Assembly (NCBI RefSeq): GCF_015832195.1 | Contig: NW_024037374.1 | Location: 1,302,001 to 1,366,000 of the forward strand | Direction of reading: 5' to 3' | Length of the DNA: 64,000 nt | Source: Motacilla alba alba | Lineage: Eukaryota > Chordata > Aves > Passeriformes > Motacillidae | Shown here: positions 21,731 through 33,117 of the stretch, one piece after another | Position numbering within the stretch: position 1 is the first letter of the stretch | Layout: every line of letters starts with the position of its first letter | The notes under the pieces: generated by a model | What the model saw: the letters and a program-made list of their open reading frames with translations, nothing else | Told to the model about the DNA's origin: nothing | The model's database searches: none | Program-made: the position numbers and the translations under genes

Positions 21731-22372
21731 AAGATTGACTCTCAAGCAGAGACTGAAAGACAACCAGAAAAACACCAAGATGCCCAAAAATAGAGTCAAG
21801 CATCCACTAACCAGCTGGAGAACTGTCTTCCTGTTTTAATGGTGAGAATTACCAGCATCTGTTGAGGGGAAGGACACAAGGGACCATAAAAGGTAATGGC
21901 ACAGCTTCTTTAAGAAAATAAGACAAAGGAAGGAGGGCAAGACCGGGTTGGCCCTTTGTTCACTACCAAGAAGACTCCATAGCTCTGCTGCAGGTAGCAA
22001 CCCTGTAGGCATGGTAAGGTAGGGACAAAAGGCCATAGCAGACCTCTGTCATTCCTCAGTTGTCTTTTAATATAACAGGTACTAGAGGGCAGGACTGAGT
22101 CAGCCTCTGTACTCACCCCTAAGATACACTGAATATGGGTAGCAACCACATAGGGATGGTAGATGGGAGTCAAAGCCACACTGGACCTCTGTGATGCCCG
22201 TTTGTCCATTCCAAATAAGTGTGTCTAAGGAAACCCTGAGATTTTTTTCTCCTGTTCCCACTGTCCTTGCCCACATCAAACAGAAGCTGGTATGACTCAT
22301 TCAAGAGAGAGAGAAAATTTTTGACTTAATTGTTTGAGCAAAATGACTTATAGAAAAAGAAAAGGCGAGGTT
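21731..22372 (+). other. Degenerate 3' region of the ERV1-like element
   Basis: No envelope frame can be read. Two imperfect copies of a segment of about 150 bases, each containing GGTAGCAACC and ACCTCTGT, lie at about 21930-22060 and 22085-22205. Confidence 0.4.
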
Positions 22373-22796
22373 TGTTATAGATGAGTAATCCTATGGTTGA
22401 CTCTCACAATTAAGGGGTGAATATTAAATATATGTTAAGAGAAGCTTTGTCGATGTATAGTTATCTTTCCCCTGCCCCTTGCCTTGTTATCACAGGATGG
22501 CCTCAGTAGTCGGGGCATTTGGGAGGGTGGGCTTGTTACTATGGCAGCACCTGACCTCCAGTCAAGCTGTAAGAAAGTGATTTCCACCACTGGACAGTGA
22601 AGAAGGAGTCAATTGACAAGAATTTGGGACGGGCTAGAGGTATAAAAGACAGAGCATCCATTTTGTAGATGAGCACCTGGTAACTGAATCCTTTCCCTCC
22701 AGCACTGTGTTCTTTTCTTTATTCAGTCTTCTGTTGTATTTTGATAAGGTCTTAATAAACCATCTAAATTTTTGAAAGTGAAAATTGCTTCTCACA
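22373..22796 (+). mobile_element. 3' LTR of the ERV1-like element
   Basis: It begins TGTTATAGATGAG and ends GCTTCTCACA. A TATAAAA box lies at 22641-22647 and an AATAAA signal at 22754-22759, giving a compact 424-base LTR. Confidence 0.75.
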
Positions 22797-24635
22797 TGAG
22801 GTTGGGGAATGTAGGGCAAGATTGTTCACACTGGGTCAGCTCCAAGGTACAGCTTCTCTGACCAGGCCAGACCTCCTTCGGAGCAGAGGTACATCAATAT
22901 CAATCACAGAATGCTGCAATCAGCTCTTCCCTTAAGATAACAGTAATAAAATACACACTTTAAAATAGGATTACATGTTTCTTAGAAGCTCATTGAATTA
23001 TTTCTCCATAACTGTAAAAGGAAAACCTTCCTGATGAACTGCACTGGAGCAGAGGGAAATCAAGGCAGATGCATGGTTTGTCAGGACTTACTTAATTCTA
23101 ATGAGCCCCGTGGTGCATTTGGCGCTGAGCCCTGGAACCTCAGGGCCTGAGAGAAGATTGCACAAACCTTTCCAGGAGTCAAAGTCAGAAGAAACACTCA
23201 AAGTGTCTCAAAGCGTTAATGGGTCCAAATGAGGTCCATCCCCAACACATTCTCCTCATGGACTCCTTAGAGGAGAGAATTGGAGGCCAGGATAGCACAA
23301 AAAAAAACCTCTCAGAGACTTAGTGTGGAAAGGAAATTCAAAAGTAGCTTAAAAACCTTGAGTATTTCAAAGCATTAATGAGCCCCACTGAGTGTCAGTA
23401 CAAAGCTCTCTAGGGACTCGTTAAAGCAGATAATTGGAGCCATGATTGCACAAATCGCTCACACAGTCTGTTACCAGAAAGGAAAAACCAAATACCTTAA
23501 AATAACTGAAGTACTTTGAAGTATTAATGAGCCCCCCTAAGTGTCATTACTGATAAAGGCTCAAGGGACTAATTAAAGCAGATAATTGGAGGCTGTGACT
23601 GCACAATCTTTCTCGAGTCTGTATCAAAAGGCAAACACCAAGTAGCTAAAAAGCAGAAGTACTCTGAAGTATTAATGAGTCCCACTGAATGTTGCAACTG
23701 ACAAAGCCTCTCCAGGGACTAATTACAGCAGAGAATTGGAGGCCATGATTGCAGAAAGCTCTCAGAGACTCCAAGGCAAAAGCCAAACCCAAAGTCCTTT
23801 GAAAAGCCTGAGTCCCTGGGAGCATGAAGGAACCCCCAGGGCCATTGCTGAGCAAGGCTCCCCAGGGACTCCTTCCAGCAGATCCTTGAGGCCACTGGGA
23901 TGTGGGCTAGGGGGGGATACTGAGGGCAGGACAAGGGGCTGCCAGGGGCCAGCCTGGCTGGGGCTGTGCCAGGAGGCGTCAGTGCCTCAGCACAAGGTGT
24001 CTCCTGCCAGCCCTTGGTGGCACAGAGCCTGCTGTGCCCCAGGGCACCAAGCCTTGGCTTCTCTTTGTCCCCACCTGTGATCACTGCCTGCAGTTCTCTG
24101 CTCTGCCTACAGCCTGGGGACACTTTCTCAGTCGTGTCCCTCCCTGGGACCCATTAAAAGTTCAAGAAACTTTGGAGTGTGATTCTGACTTGGAGTTCTG
24201 CAGAGGTTTCTTCAGCTGTCTCTCAGGGACTGATGTTCAGGGCCTGAGCACAAAGCCCCAGAGGGTCATTAAAGTCCTTGTGCTGTGTCTGTGCTGCTGA
24301 GCTGGGCTGGGCTGCTGGCACAGAGGCAGCTCCTGGTAACCAAGAAGAGCTTCAAAAGCACATTTCTCTTGCTGAACAGCTCTTCTGCCAGCCCAGCAGG
24401 GCTGGGGCACTGCCTGCAGCCACCCTGGCACAGCACAGAGGCACAGAGAGCTTCAATCAGTCAGGGCTGGGAAGTTGCTGAGAAGTGCCTGGGGCAGAAT
24501 CCCTGCCAGCCCTTGGCACAGGAACCTCTGGCTGCAGGACAATGCAGCTGCAGCTCCTGGAGTGATCTCCTACAGCTGCAACATCCCAATGCCTACAGAC
24601 CCTGTGAGTACATTCTCTGATTGTCTCTTGTGCAG
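22797..24635 (-). repeat. Right arm of the 1.7-kb inverted repeat
   Basis: This is the mirror copy of 11810-13470. At 23095-23825 it carries the same approximately 150-base tandem repeat with one more unit (breaks near 23216, 23372, 23523 and 23671). Beyond 24635 similarity to the left flank ends. Confidence 0.85.
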
Positions 24636-25394
24636 AGCAGCCAGGGGTGCCCAGGGCTGTCCTGCAGAGCAGGCTCCTGCAGCCCAGGGCACTGTGCTGG
24701 GGCAGGGACTCTGCTGCCTGCCAGGGACAGCTCTCAGCCAGCACTGGGGGACAAGATCTGGTTGGCAGGAGACAGCTGGTAAGGCATGGAAATGTTGTCG
24801 TTGTGTGGTGAGGATGCTGCATTGTTCAGGACTGCTCCCAGCAAGGCATTTAACTGCAGAACATTTCCAAGCAGATTCTACAGGGAGCACAGCAAGTCAG
24901 GGACTGCATAAAAGGAAAATCCTGCTTTTGTAAATCTACTGTTCTGGGTTGCCTGGATGGGAAATTGGAGATAGAAAATCATCTCTCAGTTCAGGTGGAG
25001 AAAAATAAAAAAAAAAAATCTTGTCTCAGATCTGAATAAACCAGGCAATGACAAAAATAAGCACATACCCCTTTACAGGCAGCATCAGCTTCACTTTTCC
25101 AGCCTCCTCAGGGTTGCTCTGACATTGCCTTCAGAGCCTACAGAGCCAGAGCTGCCCCTGGGCAGTGCCAGACCAGGGAGGGGTCTGCAGGGCAGAGCTG
25201 AGCCCCCAGGGCTGGGCTGGGCTCTGGCAGCACTGGCAGGGCCCAGCCCTGGGCACAGGGAAGCAGCTGCTGGCAGGGACAGCTCCAGGCAGCAGAGCCC
25301 AGGGCAGGCAGTGGAGGGAAAGTGCCCCCAGGCTGTGCTGGGATAGTTAAAGTCCTCTCAAAGGTCAGCTATTCCATGATTACTTTTCTTACAG
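24636..25394. other. Upstream region of olfactory receptor 1
   Basis: No gene is seen. 25120-25330 is G/C-rich. A polypyrimidine tract ending TTTTCTTACAG at 25394 is a good splice acceptor, so the receptor probably has at least one upstream non-coding exon that was not located. Confidence 0.4.
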
Positions 25395-25417
25395 ATCCCC
25401 ATGGCCAACCCCAGCAA

Positions 25418-26350
25418 ATGTCCAACAGCAGCTCCATCAGCCACTTCCTCCTGCTGGCATTGGCAGACACGCGGCAGCTGCAGCTGCTGCACTTCTGCCT
25501 CTTGCTGGGCATCTCCCTGGCTGCCCTCCTGGGCAACGGCCTCATCATCAGCGCCGTAGCCTGCGGCCACCACCTGCACACGCCCATGTTCTTCTTCCTG
25601 CTCAACCTGGCCCTCACTGAGCTGGGCTCCATCTGCACCACTGTCCCCAAAGCCATGCACAATTCCCTCTGGGACACCAGGACCATCTCCTACACAGGAT
25701 GTGCCTCCCAAGTATTTTTTTTTGTTTTCTGCGCTGCAACAGAATATTTCCTGCTGACCATCATGTGCTACGACCGCTACGTGTCCATCTGCAAACCCCT
25801 GCACTACGGGACCCTCCTGGGCAGCAGAGCTTGTGCCCGCATGGCAGCAGCTGCCTGGGCCAGTGCCTTTCTCTATTCACTGCTGCACACGGCCAATACA
25901 TTTTCCCTTCCCCTGGGCCATGGCAATGCCCTGGGACAGTTCTTCTGTGAAATTCCCCAGATCCTCAAGCTCTCCTGCTCCAAATCCTTTCACAGGGAAC
26001 TTGGGCTAACTGCAGGTAGTGTTTGTTTGGTATTTGGTTGTTTTGTATTCATTGTTTTCTCCTATGTGCAGATCTTCAGGGTCGTGCTGAGGATCCCCTC
26101 TGAGCAGGCACGGCACAAAGCCTTTTCCACCTGCCTCCCTCACCTGGCTGTGCTCTCCCTGTTCCTCACCACTGGCATGTTTGCCTACCTGAAGCCCCCC
26201 TCCATGTCATCCCCATCCCTGGATCTGGCCCTGTCAGTTCTGTACTCAGTGGTGCCTCCAGCCCTGAGCCCCCTCATCTACAGCCTGAGGAACCAGGAGC
26301 TCAAGGCTGCAGTGTGGAGACTGATGACTGGATGCTTTCAGGAACATTGA
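25418..26350 (+). CDS. Olfactory receptor, family 14-like (gamma-c), receptor 1
   Basis: This is an intact 310-residue class A GPCR for odorant detection in the membrane of olfactory neurons. The start was chosen at 25418 because it gives MSNSSS with an N-glycosylation site, matches receptor 2 exactly, and lies 24 bases past the splice acceptor at 25394. Landmarks are GN in TM1 (residues 39-40), HTPMFFFLLNLA in TM2 (54-65), a TM3 cysteine at 95, MCYDRY (116-121), KAFSTCLPHL in TM6, and SPLIY at the end of TM7 (284-288). Two oddities stand out. The TM7 asparagine of NPxxY is serine (S284). The first ECL2 cysteine position is glycine (G167), while C177 and C187 remain. An ATG at 25401 is out of frame and could act as an upstream start. 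No internal stops or shifts are seen. Confidence 0.9.
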   Translation: MSNSSSISHFLLLALADTRQLQLLHFCLLLGISLAALLGNGLIISAVACGHHLHTPMFFFLLNLALTELGSICTTVPKAMHNSLWDTRTISYTGCASQVFFFVFCAATEYFLLTIMCYDRYVSICKPLHYGTLLGSRACARMAAAAWASAFLYSLLHTANTFSLPLGHGNALGQFFCEIPQILKLSCSKSFHRELGLTAGSVCLVFGCFVFIVFSYVQIFRVVLRIPSEQARHKAFSTCLPHLAVLSLFLTTGMFAYLKPPSMSSPSLDLALSVLYSVVPPALSPLIYSLRNQELKAAVWRLMTGCFQEH

Positions 26351-26380
26351 ACTGCTGACGTATTTCTGCAAATCACTTGT

Positions 26381-26386
26381 AATAAA
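26381..26386 (+). terminator. Poly(A) signal after olfactory receptor 1
   Basis: AATAAA lies 31 bases after the stop codon. The same 3' flank, with ATTAAA, follows receptor 2, showing that the duplication included 3' sequence. Confidence 0.6.
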
Positions 26387-26469
26387 AGTAATCTATGATA
26401 ATTCTTGTTGGTTTCATTTTGGAGCTGATTTTTCTTTGGTTTATTTTTTTCATATTGTCTACAAAGAAA

Positions 26470-27922
26470 TGTAATTGTTTTTGCCATTTCTCACTTTGTT
26501 TCTCTCCACCTTGCCTGTGGCCACAGACCTTTTCAATGAATGGCTGCACTCTTGGTGGCTTTAAAGGAACTAAAGGATCTCCCAGCAAAGTTTTCTGCAG
26601 AGATGCCCTTTAGTGGCCTCCTCTGGAGCTGCAGCAGCAATGTCTGTGTGCAGAGCTGGGGGCAGATCAGTGCTGGCCCAGCAGCTGTGCCCAGCAGCAG
26701 CAGCAGCACTTGGTGTTGCCAGTGCTGCTGCCGTGGCCCTGCCCCACTGCCCTGGTGGCCCTGGTGTTGCTGTAGGGCCTGAGTGCTCTTGGGGCCGGGC
26801 ACAGTCGTGGGGGTGGCAGTGCCGGGGCTGCAGCAGGGACAGGCCATGGGCACTGCTGGGGCAGTGCTGACGCCTCAGGCCAGGGCCTGGGGGCTCCAGG
26901 CTCTTTGCCCAGGCTCCCTCAAGAACACAGCCTGGCCAATGCTGAGCAGAGAAAACCCCCGTGAGCAGACCTAGGCTGGTCGTGGGCAGGCTGGGGGCAA
27001 ACAGCATGGCTGGGGCTCTGCAAGGGCCCTGGGGCACACGGGAAGGAGCAGCAGAACAGGGGCTGATCCATCCCCAGTGCGCTGCACAGCCCAGGGCAGC
27101 ATCCCAGAGCATCCTCATGGAGCTGCCAACAACATCCCCCCTCTGCAGCCCTGGCCTCTCCCCCAGCTCACACAGGTGCCGCATCCTTGCAGGCACAGGC
27201 ACGGCAGCACTGGCTCAGGAGCCCCTGTTTGCATTGCACACAGCAGGTGGGAGCACCCCCATGCTATTGCTGTGGGGACATGAACCTGAGGGAGCACAAA
27301 TGCCATCAGCCCCTGGGGCCACCAAGGGCTGGGGGACACCAGGGAAAGCACTCAGCTTTGTCCTGGCCTCTGCAGTCAGCCAGAAAGTTTGTTCCCATCA
27401 GCTGCGAGTTTCCTGTCCCACTGCAGATGCTGTTGCTCTGAGCCAGGGCTGCCTGGCAGCCATCCCCAAACTGCCCTGAGCATTGCCTTAGCTTCACCTT
27501 TGCTTTCTTTACTCTTCCCTGGCACAAATTTCCTGCTGTTTCCCAGCTCTTTTCCCAGCCCCGCACACAGCCCATCCCTGTTTGCCCTTTCCTCTCTGGC
27601 CCCACTCCCCATTGTAGTTCCTGACTTGGCACCATGGGAACGGCCCTTCGGGAGCAGGATCATCCTGCAAGTGCTGCAGGAATTGTCTGCAGGCTCCTGC
27701 AGTGCCTCCTGCTGCTCCCTTTGCCAGAGGCAGCCCAGGCCAGGGGGGCCCATCTGGGCTGCTGTGTCTGCCTGTGGGGCTCCCTGTTCTGGGCAAGGAG
27801 GAGGAGCTGCAGAGGCTCTGCAGGACTGACAGGATGGGCTTTGGGCCAGGGAGGAGAAGCTGAGGCACCTGGGCTGCTGGAGCTTCTGAAGAGGAGGCCC
27901 AGGGCTCCAAGGGTGCTTTCAG
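26470..27922. other. GC-rich intergenic sequence
   Basis: CAG/CTG-rich and proline/alanine-rich frames occur on both strands, but no domain, splice pattern or known repeat could be recognised. I see no supportable gene here. Confidence 0.4.
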
Positions 27923-28779
27923 GGAATCCCAGAATCAGCAAGGGTGGAAAAGACCTTGGAGATCATCAAGTCCAGTCTGTGCTCTCACACCGCCTTGTTT
28001 CCCTTGAGCCTCCTCTTCTCCAGGATAAACAACCCCAGCTCCCTCAGCCACTCCTCACAGGACTTGTGCTCCAGACCTCTCCCCAGCCTTGTTGCCCTTC
28101 TCTGGACACGCTCCAGCCCCTCTGTGTCCTTCCTGAATTGCAGGCCCAGAACTGGGCACAGCACTTGTGGTCCTGCCCAACCAGTGCCCAGCACAGGGGA
28201 AGAATCACTGCCCTGCTCCTGCTGGCCACACCATTCCTGATCCAGGCCAGGAGCCATTGGCCTTCTTGGCCACCTGGGCACACTGCTGGCTCATGTCCAG
28301 CCTGCTGTCCATCAGTTCCTGCAGGTCCCTTTCTGCCTGGCTGCTCTCCAGCCACTCTGTCCCCAGCCTGTAGTGCTGCAGGGGTTGTTGTGGCCAAAGT
28401 GCAGGACCCAGCACTGGGACTTGTTAAACCTCAACTGGTTGGATTTAGTCCCTGGATCCAGCCTGTTCAGGGCCCTGTGCAGAGCCCTCCTACTCTCCAG
28501 CAGATGCACACTCAAGCCCAGCTTGGTGTCATCTGCAAATTTTTTGATGGTGGACTCAATCCCCTCATCCAGATCATCTAAATCCCCTCATTCAGATCAT
28601 CAATGCAGATATTGAAATCCATGCTGGCTGGCTCTAAACCCTCGGCCATCCTGTGGGTGCTCTGAGATGGCACTCAAGGTGATCTGTTCCACATCCTTGC
28701 TGGGCACCGAGGTCAGGCTGACAGGCGTGGAGCTCCCCAGATCCTCCTGCCAGCCCTTCCCAGAGATAGGGTTACACTG
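27923..28779 (-). mobile_element. CR1 LINE, 3' part, minus strand
   Basis: On the minus strand the sequence runs through the CR1 pol end (GGATCAGGAATGGTGTGG, GTGTCCAGAGAAGGGCAACA) and 3' UTR (GGACTTGATGATCTCCAAGG) to a TGATTCTGGGATTCC end. About 300 bases are deleted between GGAGGCTCAAGGGA and the 3' UTR. The element continues at 30137 beyond an inserted LTR. Confidence 0.8.
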
Positions 28780-30131
28780 TGTCATGGTTTGATGCTGGCC
28801 CAATGCCAGTGCCCCCATGAAAACCCATCTTCCCTAGTGTCTGCTGTGAGATGTGATCAGAGACAGAGCAAAGCAGGCCTCCACTTGCAACAAAAGAAAA
28901 AAACTTTATTATTACACAATTACAATAAAATTAACACACAGAGCAGAATGGAAAACCTTTTAAAACATTTCTCCTCCCCCCACTCAATTCTTACAGAATA
29001 TTACAGAACCTTAGATCTTAATCCAGTCCATCACCCTTCAGATAATCAACTCAGTCCATCTCTTCACCCTTCAGATAATCACTTCTCATTTCATTAAGGA
29101 GAGAAGGAGCCCTCCTTGTGCCACCACAGGTAAATCCCCGTCACTCAGCAACTACACGTCGTGACTTCTTCCTTCCATGTTCAGTGCTCTCACCACTGCA
29201 CATGGACCAGAGCTGCTCTTAGGGTTTCCCCTTTCAAGGATGCCTTGCCCAGTTCCACAAGAGAACGACAGTCTCTCTCACCTCATTTTGGGACACCAGT
29301 CCCCCCCAATATTTCACCCCCTGGGGCCGAGGGGTCTCACCATCTCTTCATCACCTGTCGTCTCCGCACACATCACTCCTTTGGCGCAGCCTCCCCCTAA
29401 AATGCAGTCTCTGTATTACAGGAAAGGTTCTATCCATGGCTAATACAAGAAAAGTCCAGCCAAAAGCCACTCCATCATCTCCTCCACCTAGGATTCTCTC
29501 AGCTTCCCCCAGTCTTTCTTCACTTGCACCACTCTGGATCACACTTGCGCATTCCTTCTTATCCGTCTCTCTCTCCTCTCTCAGCTCCCGGAGGATCAAC
29601 ATTTGCAAGGTTTTCCATCGTCTCACAGAAGGGTTAAAATCACAGTCTCAGCTTATCTCAAACTCCCACACGACGGGGGGGGAAGAAGGGCACTCTTTCC
29701 CTCGTCGGCCCCCCCCCTTCTCCTCCTCGGCCAGGCCAGTGCTATCAAATTTCAAGATAGCACTGGCACCTCTCTCTCTCTCTCTCCCTCTCCTTTTGAG
29801 AAAGGGGGGGGCTGCCCACTACCTCTCCGAGTTCTTCCACCCTTCCGTCTCTTCCGTCTCTGCCCAAGGCTCCGGGCCTTCCTCGCTCAGCCGCGTGGCC
29901 TTTTCCCCTCCCCCACCCAGCCCGAAGCTGGGCAGGGGAGGTCTGAACTCTCCTCCGACCGGAACCAAAAGAGGAAGATCCCCCCTGGGAGCTATCGCTT
30001 TTAACCCCTGTGTTCTCAGAGGCGGATCCATATCCTCAATGGTCAAACCAGGTGCCAATATCCACATCTGGGCACCTATTGGTTTGACCACTACCACCTC
30101 CCAAAAACTCATTTCCTCTCAAACCACGACA
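28780..30131 (-). mobile_element. Solo LTR (minus) with perfect target duplication, inside CR1
   Basis: It is bounded by TGTCATGGTTTGA and TCAAACCACGACA, an inverted terminal pair. The five bases CACTG occur on both sides (28775-28779 and 30132-30136), a perfect 5-bp target-site duplication. On the minus strand an AATAAAG signal lies near 28908. The long plus-strand frame at 29436-30179 lies within this LTR and is not a gene. The duplication size fits an ERVL or ERV1 insertion. Confidence 0.85.
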
Positions 30132-30136
30132 CACTG

Positions 30137-31070
30137 GCACCTCCAGTCCTCTGGGACCTCCCTGCTGAGCCAGGACTGATGGGAAATGGTGGAGAGCAGC
30201 TTGGGGAGCTCATCCACCAGCTCCTTCATTCCCCTGGGATGGATCCCATCTGGTGCCAGAGACACCTGTGAGCCTCTGAGTTGCTCAGCAGGTCAGCAGC
30301 TGCTTCCTCCTGGATTCCAGGGGGCTGTTCTTCTCCCTGTACCCATCTACCAGCATAGGAAAACACTTGTCTGGAGGACAATCTGTCTTATTGTTGAAAA
30401 TTGAAACAAGCAAGGTGTTAAGCAATTCAAACCTTTCCTTATCTTCAGTTACCATATTCTCCACTGCCTCCAATAAAGAGTAGAGGTTCTCCTTCTCCCT
30501 CCTTTTGTTATAATTCTTTTACAAATCCTTTTGTATTTTTTTACAGAAGCCACCAGGTTAGTTCTTATTGCACATTCATCTCTCAAGTTTTCTTCTTTCA
30601 TAACTTAACAACATCCTTAAACACTTCCTGAGCTGCTGCTCCTTTTTTCCCTTGGGTTCCCACAAAATCTCCATGGGCAGCCAGGCCAGTCATTTTCCTC
30701 ACTAGCTCATCTTTTGCCACACTGGGACAGGCTGCTCCTTCCCACTTAATATTACTCCCTTGAAATATGTCGATCCTTCCTGGACCCCTTTGTTTTTAAG
30801 GGCTGTTTCCCTTGAAAAACTCAGTACCTGATTCAGTACTCCCCAAATCAGCATCCTAAACAGGCCAAAGTCTGCTCTTCTTACTTCCAGTATAGAAGTT
30901 TTGTTGCTGCCACTCCTTCTCTCACAGGACATTGAAATCTTGATTATTTCATGGTCACTGTGCCCCAGGCAGCCTCCGAGCCCCACATCTGCCACCAGCC
31001 CTTCTCTGTTTGTGAACAGCAGGAGACAGAGCTTTCCTTGGCAGTGGAAGTGTTACCAAAATTCAGTAAA
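30137..31070 (-). mobile_element. CR1 LINE, 5' part, minus strand
   Basis: The CR1 copy resumes after the LTR (GGATGGATCCCATCTGGTG region near 30240) and runs to a CATGGTCACTGTGCCCCAGGC-like segment near 30960. Joining across the LTR restores a continuous element, so the LTR is younger than the CR1. The 5' limit is uncertain. Confidence 0.6.
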
Positions 31071-31079
31071 ACAGAAAAC

Positions 31080-31515
31080 TCCTTAACAGCAGTGCAGCAT
31101 TAGGAAGCAGCATTCTTTATTCAGCCGGATGCATGGGGGAGAGCTCCTCCCAAAGCCGTGCGTGCTGAGTACAGGAAAGTTTCTGTTTATTTTCTGTATT
31201 TTGCACACATATTCATTGATTGTCCTGGACTAAACACACATCTGATAATCATCTCCCCAAAATCATTAACAGATTTCTCCTCCCCTTTTACCATGTGCTC
31301 TTCTGTCCTGGGGGCCTCTCTGGTGGTCCCTGGTGGTCGTGGACCCCAATGTCCCAGTGGGCCTGGCTGAGCTGGCAGGACACTGAGGCTGGTGAACTCC
31401 CAGTTTCCCTTCTGACACAATGGGCATTGTGTGGTTTCCATAGGCCTGGGGTTTTGGAGAACAAGCTCCAGGTGTCAGCTCACCTGGTGGAGGCAATTGA
31501 TCATCTGGCAACATG
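31080..31515 (-). mobile_element. LTR (minus), family L2, copy 1
   Basis: It matches 57065-57510 in the same orientation (GAAGCAGCATTCTTTAT, GCTGAGTACAGGAAAGTT, ACACAATGGGCATTGTG). On the minus strand AATAAAGAATGCTGCTT gives the poly(A) signal. Confidence 0.65.
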
Positions 31516-31815
31516 AGGTCACAGAGTGGGCTGTGACATCCCAGAGTGGGTCTTGTGAGGTCATTGAGAAGCCACAACATCATAGACTGCCTCTGTGACA
31601 TAACAGAGCTGGCTGTGACATCACAGAGCAGAGGTCTGACATCACAGAGCAGACAATGACATCACAGAGTGGGCTATGACATCATAGAGTAGGTCTTGTA
31701 AGGTCATTGAGAAGCTACAGCATCATAGACTGCCTCTGTGACATCACAGAGCCAGTTGTGACATCCCAGAGGGGCTGTGTGACATCCCAGGAGGGCTGTG
31801 TGACGTCACTGTGTT
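31516..31815 (+). repeat. TGACATCA minisatellite, array 1
   Basis: Tandem units of about 20-21 bases (TGTGACATCACAGAGTGGGC and variants) are present, with some longer ones. A perfect CRE palindrome, TGACGTCA, occurs near 31802. The array runs into a GC-rich segment shared with 40130-40390. Confidence 0.8.
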
Positions 31816-32850
31816 GGTCACTCCGCCCCAGCTGCCCCTCACAGTTTCTCCCAACAAGTCCAATGCTGTTCATGCCCAGCAGGGTCCCTGTCCCCCAGTA
31901 TCCCCCCGGCCCACCTGGAGCCACAGCCTCCAGCAAAGGATGTTCCACAGGATCCAGCCCAGAGCCTGACATGGGGACAAGGGGCCAGGGCTGTGTGACC
32001 AGGACATCAAGGATGGGGATTATCCAGGTCCCTGTGTCCTGGTTTGGGCTGCCCAGGGCAGGAAAGATGTCAGGCAGCTGAAGCAGGGTTAGGGAAGGGC
32101 CTCCAAGGTGAGGCTGGAGCCCTTGGGCTGTGAGCAGAGGCTGAGGGATGTGGGCTTGTCCAGCCCGCAGCAGGGAAGCCTGAGGGGCTCCTCATCCCAG
32201 CCTGGCAGTGCCAGCGAGGAGGTGCTGGAGAACACAGAGCCAGGCTCTTCACCGGGGGCCTGGTGGGAGACAAAAGCCAATGGGCGGAAGGGGAAAGAGG
32301 GGAGATCAGGACAGGAGGAGATGAAATGAGTCAGGCTGGTTTCAGCAATTCCTCAACACCAAAAGCAGCCTGAGCCCCTTCTCCATCCACCACTGACAGC
32401 TTTGCAAATCAGGAATTGTTTGAGCAGTGTTGCCCCTACTCCTAGACAAGCATCCTGGTAGAAGAACTTGATTGTGTTTATATCTACCATAGAATCACGT
32501 ATTCACGTTTAGTATGGAAATCACTTGTGGATGGTGGACATGTCAGATGTTGCTAGGACATTGCACATAGCTCAGGGAAGAGTGTAATTGTTATTAAATT
32601 GTGCCCTGTTCTACTATGGTCTGTTGGCCATGAAGAGAAACTTTCTGTGCCTCTGAGTCTCACCAGTTCCTGATCCCCAAAGAACACAAACCTGATGAGT
32701 TGTGGTTCCCACTCCAGTGGTGGCACTTGGACCTCCCTCCATAGCCAGAGCAGAGCTCCCTTGTCCCAGAAAGTCCCTGGCAATGCAGGGATGAAGGAAA
32801 CAGGACAGGCTGTGGGGATCAGGGGCAGGGCATGGCCAGGGATTTGGCGT
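31816..32850. repeat. GC-rich segment shared with 40.1 kb, then unassigned sequence
   Basis: 31816-31990 matches 40130-40290 and the reverse of 51140-51300 (CAGAGCCTGACA, a GTTCCAC.GATC-like stretch). The rest, to about 32850, shows no gene. A fragment at 32695-32850 may already be CR1. Confidence 0.45.
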
Positions 32851-33117
32851 GGCTGTGAGCCCAAGGCAGGACCCGGCCCTTGGCCTTGGTGAACCTCATC
32901 CCATTGTCCTGGGCCCATGGCTCCAGCCTGTCCAGATCCCTCTACAGAGCTTCCTGCCCTCCAGCACAGCCACACTCCTACCCAGCTTGGGCTCACCTGG
33001 GAACTGACTGAGGGTGCCCTCGATGGCCTCGTCCAGATCAGCAATAAAGAGATTTCACTGACCTGGCCCCAGTCCTGAGCCCTGGGGACACCCCTGGTTG
33101 TGACTCCATTCCTCAGC
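32850..33117 (-). mobile_element. CR1 LINE fragment, minus strand
   Basis: The minus strand contains CR1 landmarks: a GATCTGGACGAGGCCATCGA region, AAGCTGGGTAGGAGTGTGGC, and ATGGGATGAGGTTCACCAAGG. It ends where the inverted-repeat arm begins. Confidence 0.65.

Larger units (their letters stand above)
20459..22796 (+). mobile_element. 5'-truncated ERV1/gamma-like provirus
   Basis: The element begins without an LTR immediately after the preceding LTR. It consists of the end of pol, a degenerate 3' region and one LTR at 22373-22796. The envelope gene is not recognisable. A purine-rich tract (AAAAAGAAAAGGCGAGG) immediately precedes the LTR. The LTR end abuts the right arm of the inverted repeat exactly or within a few bases. 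Confidence 0.7.

Noticed and set aside
27634..28581. 315-codon plus-strand frame
   Set aside because: It runs antisense through a CR1 3' region.
29436..30179. 247-codon plus-strand frame
   Set aside because: It lies almost wholly within a minus-strand solo LTR and extends past its end.
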